Below are positions 54,577 through 64,000 of a DNA stretch of 64,000 nt, piece after piece. Made by a program: the position numbers and the translations under genes. The notes beneath the pieces were generated by a model that ran no database searches, had not been told where the DNA came from, and worked only from the letters and a program-made list of their open reading frames with translations. This DNA is from Zopfochytrium polystomum (lineage: Eukaryota; Chytridiomycota; Chytridiomycetes; Chytridiales; Chytridiaceae). The number at the start of each line of letters is the position of its first letter. Position 1 is the stretch's first letter. Location of the stretch: positions 62,001 through 126,000 of the forward strand of contig JAIVFJ010000127.1 in the NCBI GenBank assembly GCA_025765615.1. Direction: 5' to 3'.

Positions 54577-56412
54577 ATGGGCCGCCCTGTTGACCCTGCG
54601 CCGCGCGACACCGCCGCGGCCGCCCACATCCCGACCCGACGCCAAGGTCCGCCACACGCACCACCACCACCCCCGGGCCTCTCTGGCGCTGCTGCACCCG
54701 CGCCGGCTGCCGTGCCGTCTGACCACCATCAATTGCCCTCCTCCAGCTCCACCGGCACCAGCGTGAGCTCTGCGGCGGAAGCGGCGGAAGCGCGAGGGCA
54801 CCATGCCCCTGGTTTCTATCTGTCGGCCCATCCGTCATTATTCATCTCGCCTGACCATCCAAGCACTCCAATGTCGCCGCTCCCGACGGCAGCGGCGGAT
54901 TCGCTCCTCTTGGCCCCTCGTTTGGAGAGTCCTTCTAGGCGCCCCCTGGCACTGTCCTCCCTTTCGCATTTGATGCCCAGTGCTGCGCCGCCCTTGCGGA
55001 TGAATCCGTTTGAGGACTCTGGTCCCTCTCCCACGGCTAGGCATTTCTGGTCGAGGCAGCGAACATTCCCTCATCCTGAGGAAACAGACGGGGAAAAAGA
55101 CGACGTCACACCCCCAACCACTCGACCATCCTCTCCAGTACCTCCGTCCCTAGCCTTTGCGCCGCCTGCACTCCAAAGTGCGGTTTCCTCAACACCATTA
55201 GCAGGCACTCCTTTTTTTTCATCGAGGCGTCCATTGCCGACTCCCCCAGCTGTGTGGTCGGACGACGAGCCAGCCCTTCCCCACACGCGGCCAAGCGTCA
55301 GCGAAGTTGAACTTTTCTCCGGCGCCCCCCCTGCCTCTTTTGGTGGACTTCTAAACGTCCGACCATCAATTGACACTCGTCCCATCGGCTACCAGGAAAG
55401 TGCGCTCCGCCAGCCGCCTTCGACTCCGACCAGTTCCGTTGCCGACCCACTGTCCCCTTCCATATTGCAAAATTTTAATGCGATGCTGGACCTTGTACGA
55501 ACATCATCAAGCTCTGTCTCGGCTGGGATAACCGAAGCAATACCGTCAACGGTTCCCCCCCACCTCCTCATTCCGTACCTCCCATTTTCCCTGACTGGCA
55601 GTTCGGGCGGCTCGAGGGCTCACCGACAGCAACAGCCGTTCCGCTCAAGGTATGACATTCTCATGCACAGAGGGTCCCAGCGGAGCCCCCAATTTGGTCG
55701 ACAGCAGGACGGCCAAAGCGCTCAACCAACCTTCTCCGCTCCTCCACCACCTCAACCGCACGTTCATTCCGCACACCCTCGAAACCGGGCTGAAGGAGCA
55801 CCCGCCTCCTCCCAGTTCAACATCTTGCAGTCGCTGCGTCCAGAATTGGCTGTGACGTTTCTCGCAGGCTTCCGCTCAAAGGTTGCAGAGCTGGAGCGCG
55901 AGATATACGATATTGACGGCGACGTTGATTGGGTCGGCAACTCTGTTGCGGCCAGACTACGCCGGGAAGCGGCATTCACCACCGTGCGGAGTGTGTCGTC
56001 GCTCGCACCCTCTGGCAGCAGGTGGCCCCCTGCGGCGTCACCATTGTCTCAGCCGTTCCCAGTCGAAAACGCGTGCCCCGTTGGCGACACGTTGCAACCT
56101 GGGCCCCAATCTGTGTCGCAACCAGTAACTCACCAATCCGCGTCTCGTACATCGTCGTCATCCGCGGCTGGTGCCTCGTCTGGCGGGGTGTGGAGCTGTT
56201 GTTCGCGCTACGTGGCGCGGAGCGGCGAACAGTTTTGTAGCCCGTTCGACTTTGATCCGGCGACGGGACGCCCTCGTTCCGCAGAGTGGCAGGTGCAGTG
56301 GCTGTTCCAGCGCCACAGCGATCTCAAGGCCATGGTGCGAGAAGTGCGAGACTTGGAAGCCGCGTCCAACGTAGTGGGAATGGAAATAGGGCGAGGCTTC
56401 GTTGAGAGATGA
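54577..56412 (+). CDS. Disordered Ser/Pro-rich protein, unknown function
   Basis: Single open frame of 611 residues, not recognised. Most is Ser/Pro/Ala-rich and likely disordered. Two segments look ordered: about residues 410-455 (SLRPELAVTFLAGFRSKVAE, then LEREIYDIDGDVDWVGNSVA), which could form a coiled coil, and the C-terminal part (EWQVQWLFQRHSDLKAMVRE, VRDLEAASNVVGMEIGRGFV), another amphipathic helix. Four Cys occur near GVWSCCSRYVARSGEQFCSP. The long intact frame with normal codon choice in those helices argues for a real gene. No membrane segment or signal peptide. Confidence 0.6.
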   Translation: MGRPVDPAPRDTAAAAHIPTRRQGPPHAPPPPPGLSGAAAPAPAAVPSDHHQLPSSSSTGTSVSSAAEAAEARGHHAPGFYLSAHPSLFISPDHPSTPMSPLPTAAADSLLLAPRLESPSRRPLALSSLSHLMPSAAPPLRMNPFEDSGPSPTARHFWSRQRTFPHPEETDGEKDDVTPPTTRPSSPVPPSLAFAPPALQSAVSSTPLAGTPFFSSRRPLPTPPAVWSDDEPALPHTRPSVSEVELFSGAPPASFGGLLNVRPSIDTRPIGYQESALRQPPSTPTSSVADPLSPSILQNFNAMLDLVRTSSSSVSAGITEAIPSTVPPHLLIPYLPFSLTGSSGGSRAHRQQQPFRSRYDILMHRGSQRSPQFGRQQDGQSAQPTFSAPPPPQPHVHSAHPRNRAEGAPASSQFNILQSLRPELAVTFLAGFRSKVAELEREIYDIDGDVDWVGNSVAARLRREAAFTTVRSVSSLAPSGSRWPPAASPLSQPFPVENACPVGDTLQPGPQSVSQPVTHQSASRTSSSSAAGASSGGVWSCCSRYVARSGEQFCSPFDFDPATGRPRSAEWQVQWLFQRHSDLKAMVREVRDLEAASNVVGMEIGRGFVER

Positions 56413-57082
56413 CGACGAGGCGGCCCAGAGCGAGCAGCCAGCATCAGCTGGTTGACTTTCGTTTTTATTTTTATTTTTTTTTCAATCCTCTTGCTGTTAA
56501 ACTTCCACTTCTCGCTTCGTTGAACCTTTCACTTCACCGTTGCGCGTTTCCCTTCCCTCCTCGACACTCCTCGTCTGGCTGCGCTACGTCTCGTTCCCCC
56601 TGTTCTCCCGTTCTTTTCCCTCATCTTTGTTCCTTTTGACGGCAATAGAGCATTACTGCAAACTAACTCACTGGTCTGCGACGCTGAGTGAGGATGGATA
56701 CTGCCAAGTGCCGCACGCGAAAGCACGAACGGTCGCCTATTCCGTCGGTCATTCAGGTTTTGCCCTCACGCATGGGGAACCCCCCTCCCCCTGGCCGTCT
56801 GCCAGCGGCGCAATCACGCCGCAAGAGCATCCTCCTTCCCTCCGACATCGTCGTGGCGATCCGCGGCTACTGCAGGGACTTGCGGACTATCCACCGCCTG
56901 GCGACGCTCTTCCGCCAAGGCGAGATGGAGGCGAAGGCCCTGGTTCGCTTTAGCTGGAGCGATCCCCGACTCATCTTCCGCCAGTAGGGTCAATTTGCCT
57001 TCACTGGCTCCTCCTCATTCTTTTCCTAGTGCTTCATCTTCCTCCAATTCGTTCCACTGATGGAGTTCAACCCTTGCCCAGT
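56413..57082 (+). other. Upstream region of WW-repeat gene with candidate 5' exon
   Basis: An open frame from the Met at about 56694 to 56987 encodes SILLPSDIVVAIRGYCRDLR and IHRLATLFRQGEMEAKALVR, an F-box-like or capping helical segment that often precedes repeat proteins. It could be a 5' exon of the gene starting at 57083, but no convincing splice pair was found. Otherwise nothing is seen. Confidence 0.35.
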
Positions 57083-58099
57083 ATGGACTGCCTTCCCTTC
57101 ATCCACCGTTTCAACGCCATTCCTTCGTGGTTCAGGACAGAGTTCATTCCCGCGGCCTGCAAGGCCGGCGAAGTCGCCGCCGTCGAGTGGGCGTTTGCCG
57201 CCGGCCTCGAGTTTGACCTCTCCGAAGGCATCGGGACCGCAATCTCCCACGGCCACGTGTCGATTCTGGAATGGTGGCTGCGACGCGGCCTGGACCTCAA
57301 GTACCCTTACATTGCCCGCGACGCAAGCGAACGAGGGCACGCGCACGTGCTCCAATGGTGGACGGACAACGGGCTCCCGTTCCCGTACACCGAAGAGGCC
57401 GTCGACCGCGCAAGCCACAGCGGGCACGTGCCCGTCCTCGAATGGTGGAAGGAAAGCGCGCTGGAGATCAAGTACTCTTCGAACGCTCTAAAGTGGGCGG
57501 GCAGCGCCGGACGGCTCGCAGCGCTCCAGTGGTGGAAGGAGAGCGGGCTGGAACTCAAGTACGACGCGGGCGCCATGGACGCCGCGAGCGCGAGGGGCCA
57601 CATCGACGTGCTGCAGTGGTGGAAAGACAGCGGCCTGGAGCTGCGCTACGAGTTGGCGCTGATGGAGGCGAGCGGGAACGGTCGCCTCGCTGTGCTGCAG
57701 TGGTGGAAGGACAGCGGGCTCGCTCTGCGGAATAGGGGTGCCATGGACGCTGCGTCCAAGTACGCACAGATCGAGGTGCTTCAGTGGTGGGTGGAAAGCG
57801 GGTTGGAGTTGGAATATACCGACAAGGCGCTGGTGAATGCAAGCATGGTGGGTACGTCTTTGTTTGCGACAGGGGGCCGCAAGGGCGTTGAAGTCCTGCA
57901 GTGGTGGAAGGACAGCGGCCTCCCTCTGAAGGTTTCAGTGAATGGTGTGCGCTGGGCCCGTGACCACCGGAACCAAGAGGTCGTCGCTTGGTGGAGAGAG
58001 AGCGGGCTGCTCCAACCCTTGCGGAACGAGCTGAACTCGCTCCAGCTCTCACCTGTGGACAAGAACTGGCTCCTCTGGTTGATATCCAGAGGGCCGTAA
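57083..58099 (+). CDS. Tandem WW-motif (ankyrin-like) repeat protein
   Basis: About 338 residues made almost wholly of nine tandem units, most of them 28-30 residues, with core A..AS..GH..VLQWW..SGL.L.Y. Examples are HVPVLEWWKESALEIKYSSN, ARGHIDVLQWWKDSGLELRY and YAQIEVLQWWVESGLELEYT. The spacing and Gly-His turn resemble ankyrin repeats, but the invariant Trp-Trp and SGL are distinctive. Similar LxWWxxSGL arrays are, as I recall, expanded in chytrid fungi. Unit 8 contains an insertion (VGTSLFATGGRKG). There is no signal peptide. The start at 57083 (MDCLPFIHRFNAIPSWFRTE) gives a plausible cap; upstream in-frame residues from 57029 are possible. Function unknown; protein binding is inferred. 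Confidence 0.75.
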   Translation: MDCLPFIHRFNAIPSWFRTEFIPAACKAGEVAAVEWAFAAGLEFDLSEGIGTAISHGHVSILEWWLRRGLDLKYPYIARDASERGHAHVLQWWTDNGLPFPYTEEAVDRASHSGHVPVLEWWKESALEIKYSSNALKWAGSAGRLAALQWWKESGLELKYDAGAMDAASARGHIDVLQWWKDSGLELRYELALMEASGNGRLAVLQWWKDSGLALRNRGAMDAASKYAQIEVLQWWVESGLELEYTDKALVNASMVGTSLFATGGRKGVEVLQWWKDSGLPLKVSVNGVRWARDHRNQEVVAWWRESGLLQPLRNELNSLQLSPVDKNWLLWLISRGP

Positions 58100-58208
58100 A
58101 CCCTCTCCAATACTATCTATGTATGGAGTTTTCATTTCATTCGTGCGGACGAAAAAGGGTAATGCAAACTGTCGATTGAATTTTTTTTTCACTTCCGCAA
58201 CGGACGAG

Positions 58209-60214
58209 ATGCAGATGCGTCCTCTCTTCCTGCTCGTACTGCTGTTCGCAGTCCCGCGCGCCGCAATCGCTGGCGGTCCGGCCAGCACGAGCAACGGAAA
58301 GAGTGAGCTTACAAACGAACACCAGTTGTCGCATGTGTCCTAACTGCGCTTCACTTCCCAGCCCTACGGTCCTCGGCTACTAAGGGAACCACCATTGTCG
58401 CGACCGTCAGCCCTGTCAAGCCAACGCGCTCGTCGCGCACGACCGCGCTCTCTTCCGACGGCGCTGGAGACAGTGCGGGCGGCACGACAGAATCTAACAT
58501 AGCGACAGAGACGGCGACAATCGAGACAGGGGCCCAGGGCGGAAGCACCGGCGGTGGAGGAGTTGGCAACGGTAGAGGAGGCGGGGAAGGCAGCGGCGCT
58601 GGGAGCTTGTCCGGCGTCGCGCTGATCCTGCTGTTTTCGGGCGCCGCCTTCTTCGTCGTGATGCTGCTCGCCGCCTGTAGTGCCTCGGCGCAGCTCCGCA
58701 GGCCAGGTACCGCCATTACCAGCGGTCGCCGTCGCTGTTGCGGCGGCGGTCGCGGCCCACCACCGCCGCCCCCGCCGTCGCGCCGTGCCGTCCCACCCTT
58801 CTTGGGCGAGACAACAGTCAAGCGCAACGGCCTTGTCACAGAGGCTTCAAACTCCGCTCAAACTCCGCTCGGGGCGGCCACCCGCCCTATTGTTGTTGTC
58901 GCCCCCGACGGCGGCGGCCGTGGCCAAGATGCCCACCCCACGGCCACCGCAATGACCACTGCATTCGAAGGCCCAATTTATCGCTTTGCGGGTAGCGTTT
59001 CCGCGCAGTGGTACCACCACGAGTTCGAGCACGGCAGCAGGCAGCACATTGTCGTCGAAGAACAACCGTCCCAGCAGGTCCACGGACCATCGAGAATCAG
59101 CAGCAGCAGCAGTAGTAGCGGGATGGGTGCCAACGACCACAAGTACATCAACAGCATCAACAACAATAACAATAACAACAGCAACAAGTCGATCGGCAAC
59201 ATGGGCGGGGGGGCAAGAGCACCGAGAGCGCGGCGCCGCCGCGAGCGCTGTGACAGCCACCCCGAAACAGTCCGCGTTCTCCAGTCCCTCACGATCCGCA
59301 CGATCGCGCCGCAGCGCTGCGGCTCGATGTCGCCGCCGCCAGGGTGGCCTTCCTCGCCGTCATCGCCCTTGACCCCAACGTCGCCGCTGCTGCTGCTGCC
59401 GTCGCCAGTGGCCCAGCCGCAGCTGCGCAGCGCGTCTCCGGCGCCGGTGCCGCCGCCGCCGCATCCGTGGTTGCCGCCGCCGGCGCCGACCACCGCAAGC
59501 ACGGTCGCGGGCCCGCCGCGCGCGACGTCGCTGCTGCTGCTCTCGCGGCCGGGGGACGGCGGCGGCGCGGGCATGTGGAGCCCGCGGTGCGGAATCGGGA
59601 GGATGGGCGGCGGCGGCGGTGGCGGCGGCAGGGCGTGCGCGGGGTCGGCGGAGACGGAGCGATGGGGCCAGGAGACCGTGTCGGGCATCGAGGCCGTCGT
59701 GGCGTCGCGGTTCGGCTCGTCAGTTCCGGTTGGGGCGGCGGCGGCGGCGGCGGCGGCGGCGGCTGCGGCGGCGGCGGAGGGCGGGCCGGCGGCTGGCGGC
59801 GGTCACCTGCCGTCGTCCAGGCGGTGGACGCTGCCAGCGAAGGGACCAGCGGCAGGAATGACGATGGGAGCAGCGACGGCGGCAGAAGGGACGGCGTCGG
59901 CGTCGGCAGTCGAATTTTCGTCGGCGCCGACCGTGTGTCCCACCGCCGTCCGATTTGGATTCACCGGCGACGCCGAGGCGCCGGGAGCGAGGCGGCGTGA
60001 AGCGGTCTTCATGCCCGGGTCCGAGTACGTGGCCGTTTCGTCGTACCGCCGGCGTCGCGACCATGAGCTCGACGTCAGAGAGGGGGACATGATCCTTTTG
60101 TCGCACGCGTTCCGTGGCAGCGGCTGGGCGAGGGGTTGGAACCAGCGATCGCGTGAGTGGGGTGATTTTCCGCTGATGCTGTTGGAGTCTCCGTTTCTTG
60201 TTTGCGGGGTGTAG
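58209..60214 (+). CDS. Single-pass membrane protein with C-terminal SH3 domain
   Basis: Two exons (58209-58302, 58362-60214) give 648 residues. Exon 1 is a signal peptide (MRPLFLLVLLFAVPRAAIA). A Thr/Ser/Gly-rich extracellular stretch follows, then a transmembrane helix at about residues 125-150 (GVALILLFSGAAFFVVMLLA) with Cys/Arg residues after it. The cytoplasmic part is about 430 residues of Pro/Ala/Gly/Ser/Asn low complexity. It ends with an SH3 domain at about 585-645 (EYVAVSSYRRRRDHELDVRE, GDMILLSHAFRGSGWARGWN, FPLMLLES). The architecture signal-TM-disordered-SH3 resembles yeast Fus1 or a rearranged Sho1, which signal at the cell surface. A start Met at 58215 is equally possible. Two GC-rich Gly and Ala runs look like repeat expansions. 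Confidence 0.75.
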
Positions 60215-60247
60215 TAAGTGAGTGAGTGAGTGAGTAAGTGTGTGAGT

Positions 60248-60279
<32 letters not shown>

Positions 60280-61886
60280 TTATGTGTGTGCGTGTTTTGT
60301 GTTTGGCACGAGTGTGAGGGCAGTGGTTATCAATTTTTTTTCCTCTTCGTATCAGTTGTTTCATTATACTTAATCGTTGCTGTGTAATGTATTTTCAGTG
60401 TGTAACCCGTGAAGGCAGATCGGTAGCCAAGCCTCACCCCCCAGCTGTGAAGGAGACAAGCAATTTGTTTACGAAGGAATGGACGCCGAGGAAGAAGACC
60501 GAGCAGAAGTATCTACCTGTTCATGTTTGCCGTCGGTGGAGCAGGCGCCCATGGAGGATGCATCATTGCTGGCGACAAGCTTTTAAAATTTCCCTGTTGA
60601 TCCATGCTGTCGTCAATCAGTATTATTGTTGTTGTTAACAGTCGCCCAATACAGAGGGCATTCTCAGACATTTATTTATTCGCCGTGTGTTTTTTAGATG
60701 TGAGACCGTTGCCATTTCCATTTCGATTTCGATTTCGATGCATTCGATTACATTACCAAAAACACAAAACAAAACAAAAAAAAAAAAAAAAAACAAAAAA
60801 CAAAACAAAAAACAAACAAAAAAAACCATGTCAAAAAACAAACGCGACTACCACCTCCACATGAAAGATGACGATTGTATAACGGTTCACTGTTGATGGC
60901 GCTTTCTCTTCCCGTCGGCCCTTCCGGGCTGGAACAATCAAAAATAGTAATAAAAAAAAATGAAATATGACGTCCGGTTACAATTCCCCAACTGCTGAGT
61001 CAACCTCGGTCATGTTGCACGATGATTGATCATGGAATGCTTTTGATTCGGAATTAGTTAATTCATTCATTCCTACAGGAGTGGTATCGACTTTTCATCT
61101 TCCGACGACTTAGGTGAAGACCCATTTTCTATCACCGCTTGTCTCCCTTTCCCCCCACCCACCGGACCCTTATCTTTATTTAATTCTTTTTTTTTCTTTC
61201 TTTCTTTCTTACTTTCCAGCGGACAGTTTCTCGAAAAAAAACTGGTTTCTTCTCGACCTGAGCAGCAGCAGAAAGTCCAACTGACGGAAGGTCTATGGCC
61301 ATGACGAAAACTACTTGTTCACTTTTTGTTAATTTTTGTGGGACGTTTGGCCTAGTGGTCCAACATCGAATCTTCAATATGACGTTTTTGGACTAGAAAG
61401 TCAATGAGACGCACCATCCCTGTTGCTCCGCTGTGTTGGGGGCCGTTGCAGGACTGAGGCGGCGTCACTGTTTTTGTCCTTATCTTCCCCCTGTTGACCA
61501 TCAGATGGGGCAAAAAAAAAATAAAAAGAAAAATGGGCCCACTTCGTTGATAACTTAGGAGGAATTCTGTTTTTTTCATCGGAAGGCCCAACAATGTTCC
61601 GCAAACAGCAAAACAAGGTAAAAAGGAGACGGGTCGGTGGGCAGGTGGGAGGAGGACAGCTATAAAATGAACACAAAGTAGAACTAATTGAAGAGGATCA
61701 TGGTTGGCTAAACAAGTACAAATCAAATCATGGTGCTCCCGGTGGGTAGAAACGGCGAAACACCTCAGTAAACGGATAAGTCAACGGTAGGGAGGAAAGG
61801 GATTAACTTTTTTTTTGTTGTTTTGCTTTTAAGCGTTGTGCGAAGGGGGTAACGGGTCGTCAAATCAGACGTAAGAGTGAGCAGAT
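60215..61886. other. Intergenic region, no gene recognised
   Basis: Contains GT/GAGT repeats (60215-60300) and an A-rich tract (60770-60835). Short frames have no motif. A tRNA-like A-box string near 61345 was examined and rejected. The region lies between the converging membrane-SH3 gene and perilipin-like gene. Confidence 0.45.
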
Positions 61887-62795
61887 TTACTCCTCGGACG
61901 TCGCGGGGGCAGTCGAGATTTCAGCCTCAGCCTCCGCAGCCGGAATAGACTGCTTGGTACCACGGATGCGGTTGAGGACCGGAGCCGTCAAGCTGTTGAG
62001 CTTCTCGATCAAGTTGTGGATTTGCGGAATGTTGGTAATGTACTCCACAGTTCCATTAACCTTGGTGACAATGTATCCAGTGGCAGCGTTGACACCGTCC
62101 TTTGTCTTCTCGGTGGTGTTCACGACGATCTCGTAAGTCTTCTCACCAGTGTGGATGACTGCGAAAGGTCAGCAGTTAGAATGACTTCAGATCACGGCAT
62201 TAAATTCATAAACGGCCAACGTACTGAAGGTGGGAACGTAGGGCTTCACTGTGCCCACAGGGTCTTGGCGAAGGGCCTGCGCGCCAGCAAGGGTGTTGCT
62301 GACAAGGTCCTTCACGGGGCCAGGAGTGTAGGCGGTGATGGTGTTGGTGGTGCCATTCACTGCCCAGACTGCGGTGTCCTTAGCGTAGTTGAACGTGCCA
62401 GTGGCGGTTGCAACGGCACGGTCTTTCGCCGCGGTGGCAGTCGAGGTGGCGTAGCCGACGGCAGCGCCGACGGTCTTTTGGGTGGTGTCGATGGTTGCGT
62501 TGGCCGTCTTGTAGGCGTAGTCGCCAGCAGAGTAAGCGGTCTGTGCGGCGTACGTGACAGCAGTCTTGGCAACGTTCGGGACATACGGGTCCACGGTCTG
62601 GTGGTGAGGAAAGAGGAAGTGTGCATGCAATCGGAGAGTGAGACACATGATCTCGGTTAAAAACGCGATACCACCCTTCCCGCATGCTCTGCGGTTGAGT
62701 GTGCTCTTCAGGACGTGTCCCCCAGTACTCACGTTGTAAGCGCTCTGGGCAACCGAGGTAGCGGTCTCAACGGCTTTGGAGGTGATGCTGGACAT
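61887..62795 (-). CDS. Perilipin-like lipid-droplet protein
   Basis: Three exons: 62795-about 62732 (MSSITSKAVETATSVAQSAY), about 62598-62221, and about 62160-61887. The spliced protein (roughly 235 residues) is built of amphipathic, Ala/Thr/Tyr-rich stretches with an 11-residue rhythm: TVDPYVPNVAKTAVTYAAQT, DYAYKTANATIDTTQKTVGA, AKDRAVATATGTFNYAKDTA, then GYIVTKVNGTVEYITNIPQI and LIEKLNSLTAPVLNRIRGTK. Such 11-mer helices coat lipid droplets in perilipins and fungal CAP20/Mpl1-type proteins, which fits zoospores rich in lipid globules. The tail is acidic (AEAEAEISTAPATSEE). A different amphipathic-helix protein is possible. Intron borders are consensus (GTGAGT...CCAG, GTACGT...GCAG). Confidence 0.6.
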
Positions 62796-64000
62796 GGTGC
62801 TTCTTTATTTGTTTGTAGGAGGGGGCAGGTTGGGGGTAGCTTTGTTCTACGCTGGGGTTGGATTGGGAGGTTGGGTTGGTTCTCGCTTGGAACTGTTTGA
62901 TGTCCAAAATGGAGCGAGGGCAGGTGGTCTTTTATAGGAGTGGCGAGAGCAAAAACAAGAGAAACGAAAGCAACAAAAACCAAAGAATTAAAAAAAAAGA
63001 GAATTTAAAACAAAAAACAACAAAATGTGGGAGCCCCCACACCACACGAGCGTTTTTGCGAGGAAACAGGACGCCGACAGAGTCGGAAGAATGAAAGAAA
63101 GGCTGGCGAAGAATCGATGGGAAGGGAAATGAAAAAGAGAAAGAAAAAGAAAAGAAAATCAAAAACAAACAAGAAAAAGAAAAAAAAGAACCGAAGCTGT
63201 GACGTCAGCGACGACGGTTTGGAGTGGCGGGATTTCTACTCTTTTTTTGCTTTTCTATTCACCAACCGCTTGCGTCATCCTGTCTGTTTGTTTTCTCATT
63301 TTCGCGTTCGACAGACCGTCAGACACAGAGACAGACAAGACAGCAGACTGACAAGGATAGTAGCCCAGCACACACGCCACACTCCCACCTCGCAAGACAG
63401 CCCTCGAGTGTCTATCACTCACTGGAAGTGCGTCACCGCACTCTCTTCTCCCTTCTCTCACTGTTCGCCGCACATGTTGGTATAATATCTGTTTGCTGTA
63501 GATCCAAATCCTGGCCTTCAAATTTGAGAGTCAGATCCCAGGTTGACCTGAGAAACTCTGCCACTTCTGAGCATTCTTAATGTTTGCCAAATATACAGTC
63601 AGATTCCGCAAAATCTTGCCTCAGCAAACTCGTTGCACCCCCGGTAAACACAGGGTTACTTTGTTGTTATTGAACCATAAAGGAGGGATTGGCTTTGGGG
63701 ATACCATTCTTGCGCGCATTGTCATCCAGGTTGTTCCTGGTAACGTTGTGCCCTTCTGGAAGAGCTCTGTGGACTCACGAAGCCCGCTGCAATTCCACAC
63801 GACGGACCAAACAAATTCAGAAGAGCCAATAAGCGCTGCGCACCCAAACGTTGGGGGCAGATAGAATACACTTAGACACTGTTAACTGAAAGAGGTCGGT
63901 ACTCGCGACCGGGCTCACCGCCACATTTATACTCTGTATCGATACAAAACTACGGTACAAGCATTAAACCAAGTGTGGGACGGGAGCACGAGCCCACAAA
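62796..64000. other. Intergenic to window end, possible repeat remnant
   Basis: 5' flank of the perilipin-like gene followed by purine-rich sequence (62940-63190). An open frame at 63580-63864 has no recognised motif. The last 130 bases (from about 63870) have a TATA-like and inverted-repeat character and could be a repeat cut by the window edge; no support beyond that. Confidence 0.3.

Noticed and set aside
61340..61420. Possible tRNA gene (string GTTTGGCCTAGTGGTCCAA resembles an A-box)
   Set aside because: No matching acceptor stem, T-arm or B-box at the correct distance; cloverleaf cannot be drawn.
63580..63864. 94-codon plus-strand frame near the window end
   Set aside because: No recognisable family, composition unremarkable, downstream sequence looks repeat-like.

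Overview
The window is eukaryotic nuclear DNA, most probably from a flagellated (zoosporic) early-diverging fungus such as a chytrid. Fungal signs are a PacC/Rim101 three-finger alkaline-pH regulator, a Bem1-like SH3-PX protein, a fungal-style perilipin-like protein and very short introns (about 46-75 nt, GTRNGN...YAG). Flagellum signs are a complete CFAP161-like axonemal gene and a PPP1R36-like gene. No rRNA, CRISPR array or bacterial operon is present. Exon borders below were worked out by hand from splice consensus, reading frame and family motifs. Most close in frame, but individual borders may be off by a base or more.

Layout. 0-3.6 kb: the C-terminal end of a cyclic-nucleotide phosphodiesterase and a nine-exon RPAP3-like R2TP factor. 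3.6-9.7 kb: a gene-free island of dispersed repeats, a solo LTR and a tRNA-derived SINE candidate. 9.7-20.2 kb: an LRR protein and an MPDU1-like PQ-loop protein (divergent pair), a C2H2 regulator, urease accessory protein UreD and PacC. 20.2-22.6 kb: microsatellites and a hairpin. 22.6-26.1 kb: a syntaxin-6/Tlg1 SNARE and CFAP161. 26.1-29.7 kb: an AT-rich transposon graveyard with a dead Tc1/mariner element that carries a nested solo LTR, unidentified broken ORFs and a Ty1/copia fragment. 30-36 kb: D-amino-acid oxidase, the SH3-PX protein and the PPP1R36-like gene. 37-54 kb: Dbp5 helicase, a PTGR3/ZADH2-like reductase, Kri1, a large ankyrin protein, mitoribosomal mS38/Cox24 and Dim1. 54-63 kb: a disordered protein, a WW-repeat protein, a membrane SH3 protein and a perilipin-like protein.

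Shared themes. Kri1 and Dim1 serve 18S/40S ribosome assembly, mS38 serves the mitoribosome and RPAP3 is a co-chaperone for large complexes. D-amino-acid oxidase and the PTGR3-like reductase both end in SKL, so both should be peroxisomal. Low-complexity Ala/Gly/Ser/Asp insertions swell many otherwise conserved proteins.

The most unusual signal is a family of about 311-315 bp solo LTRs (6297-6607 and 27107-27421). Each is bounded by its own 5-bp target duplication. Each carries perfect three-unit heat-shock-element matches upstream of a TATAAAAG box on the minus strand, the layout of a heat-inducible retrotransposon promoter.
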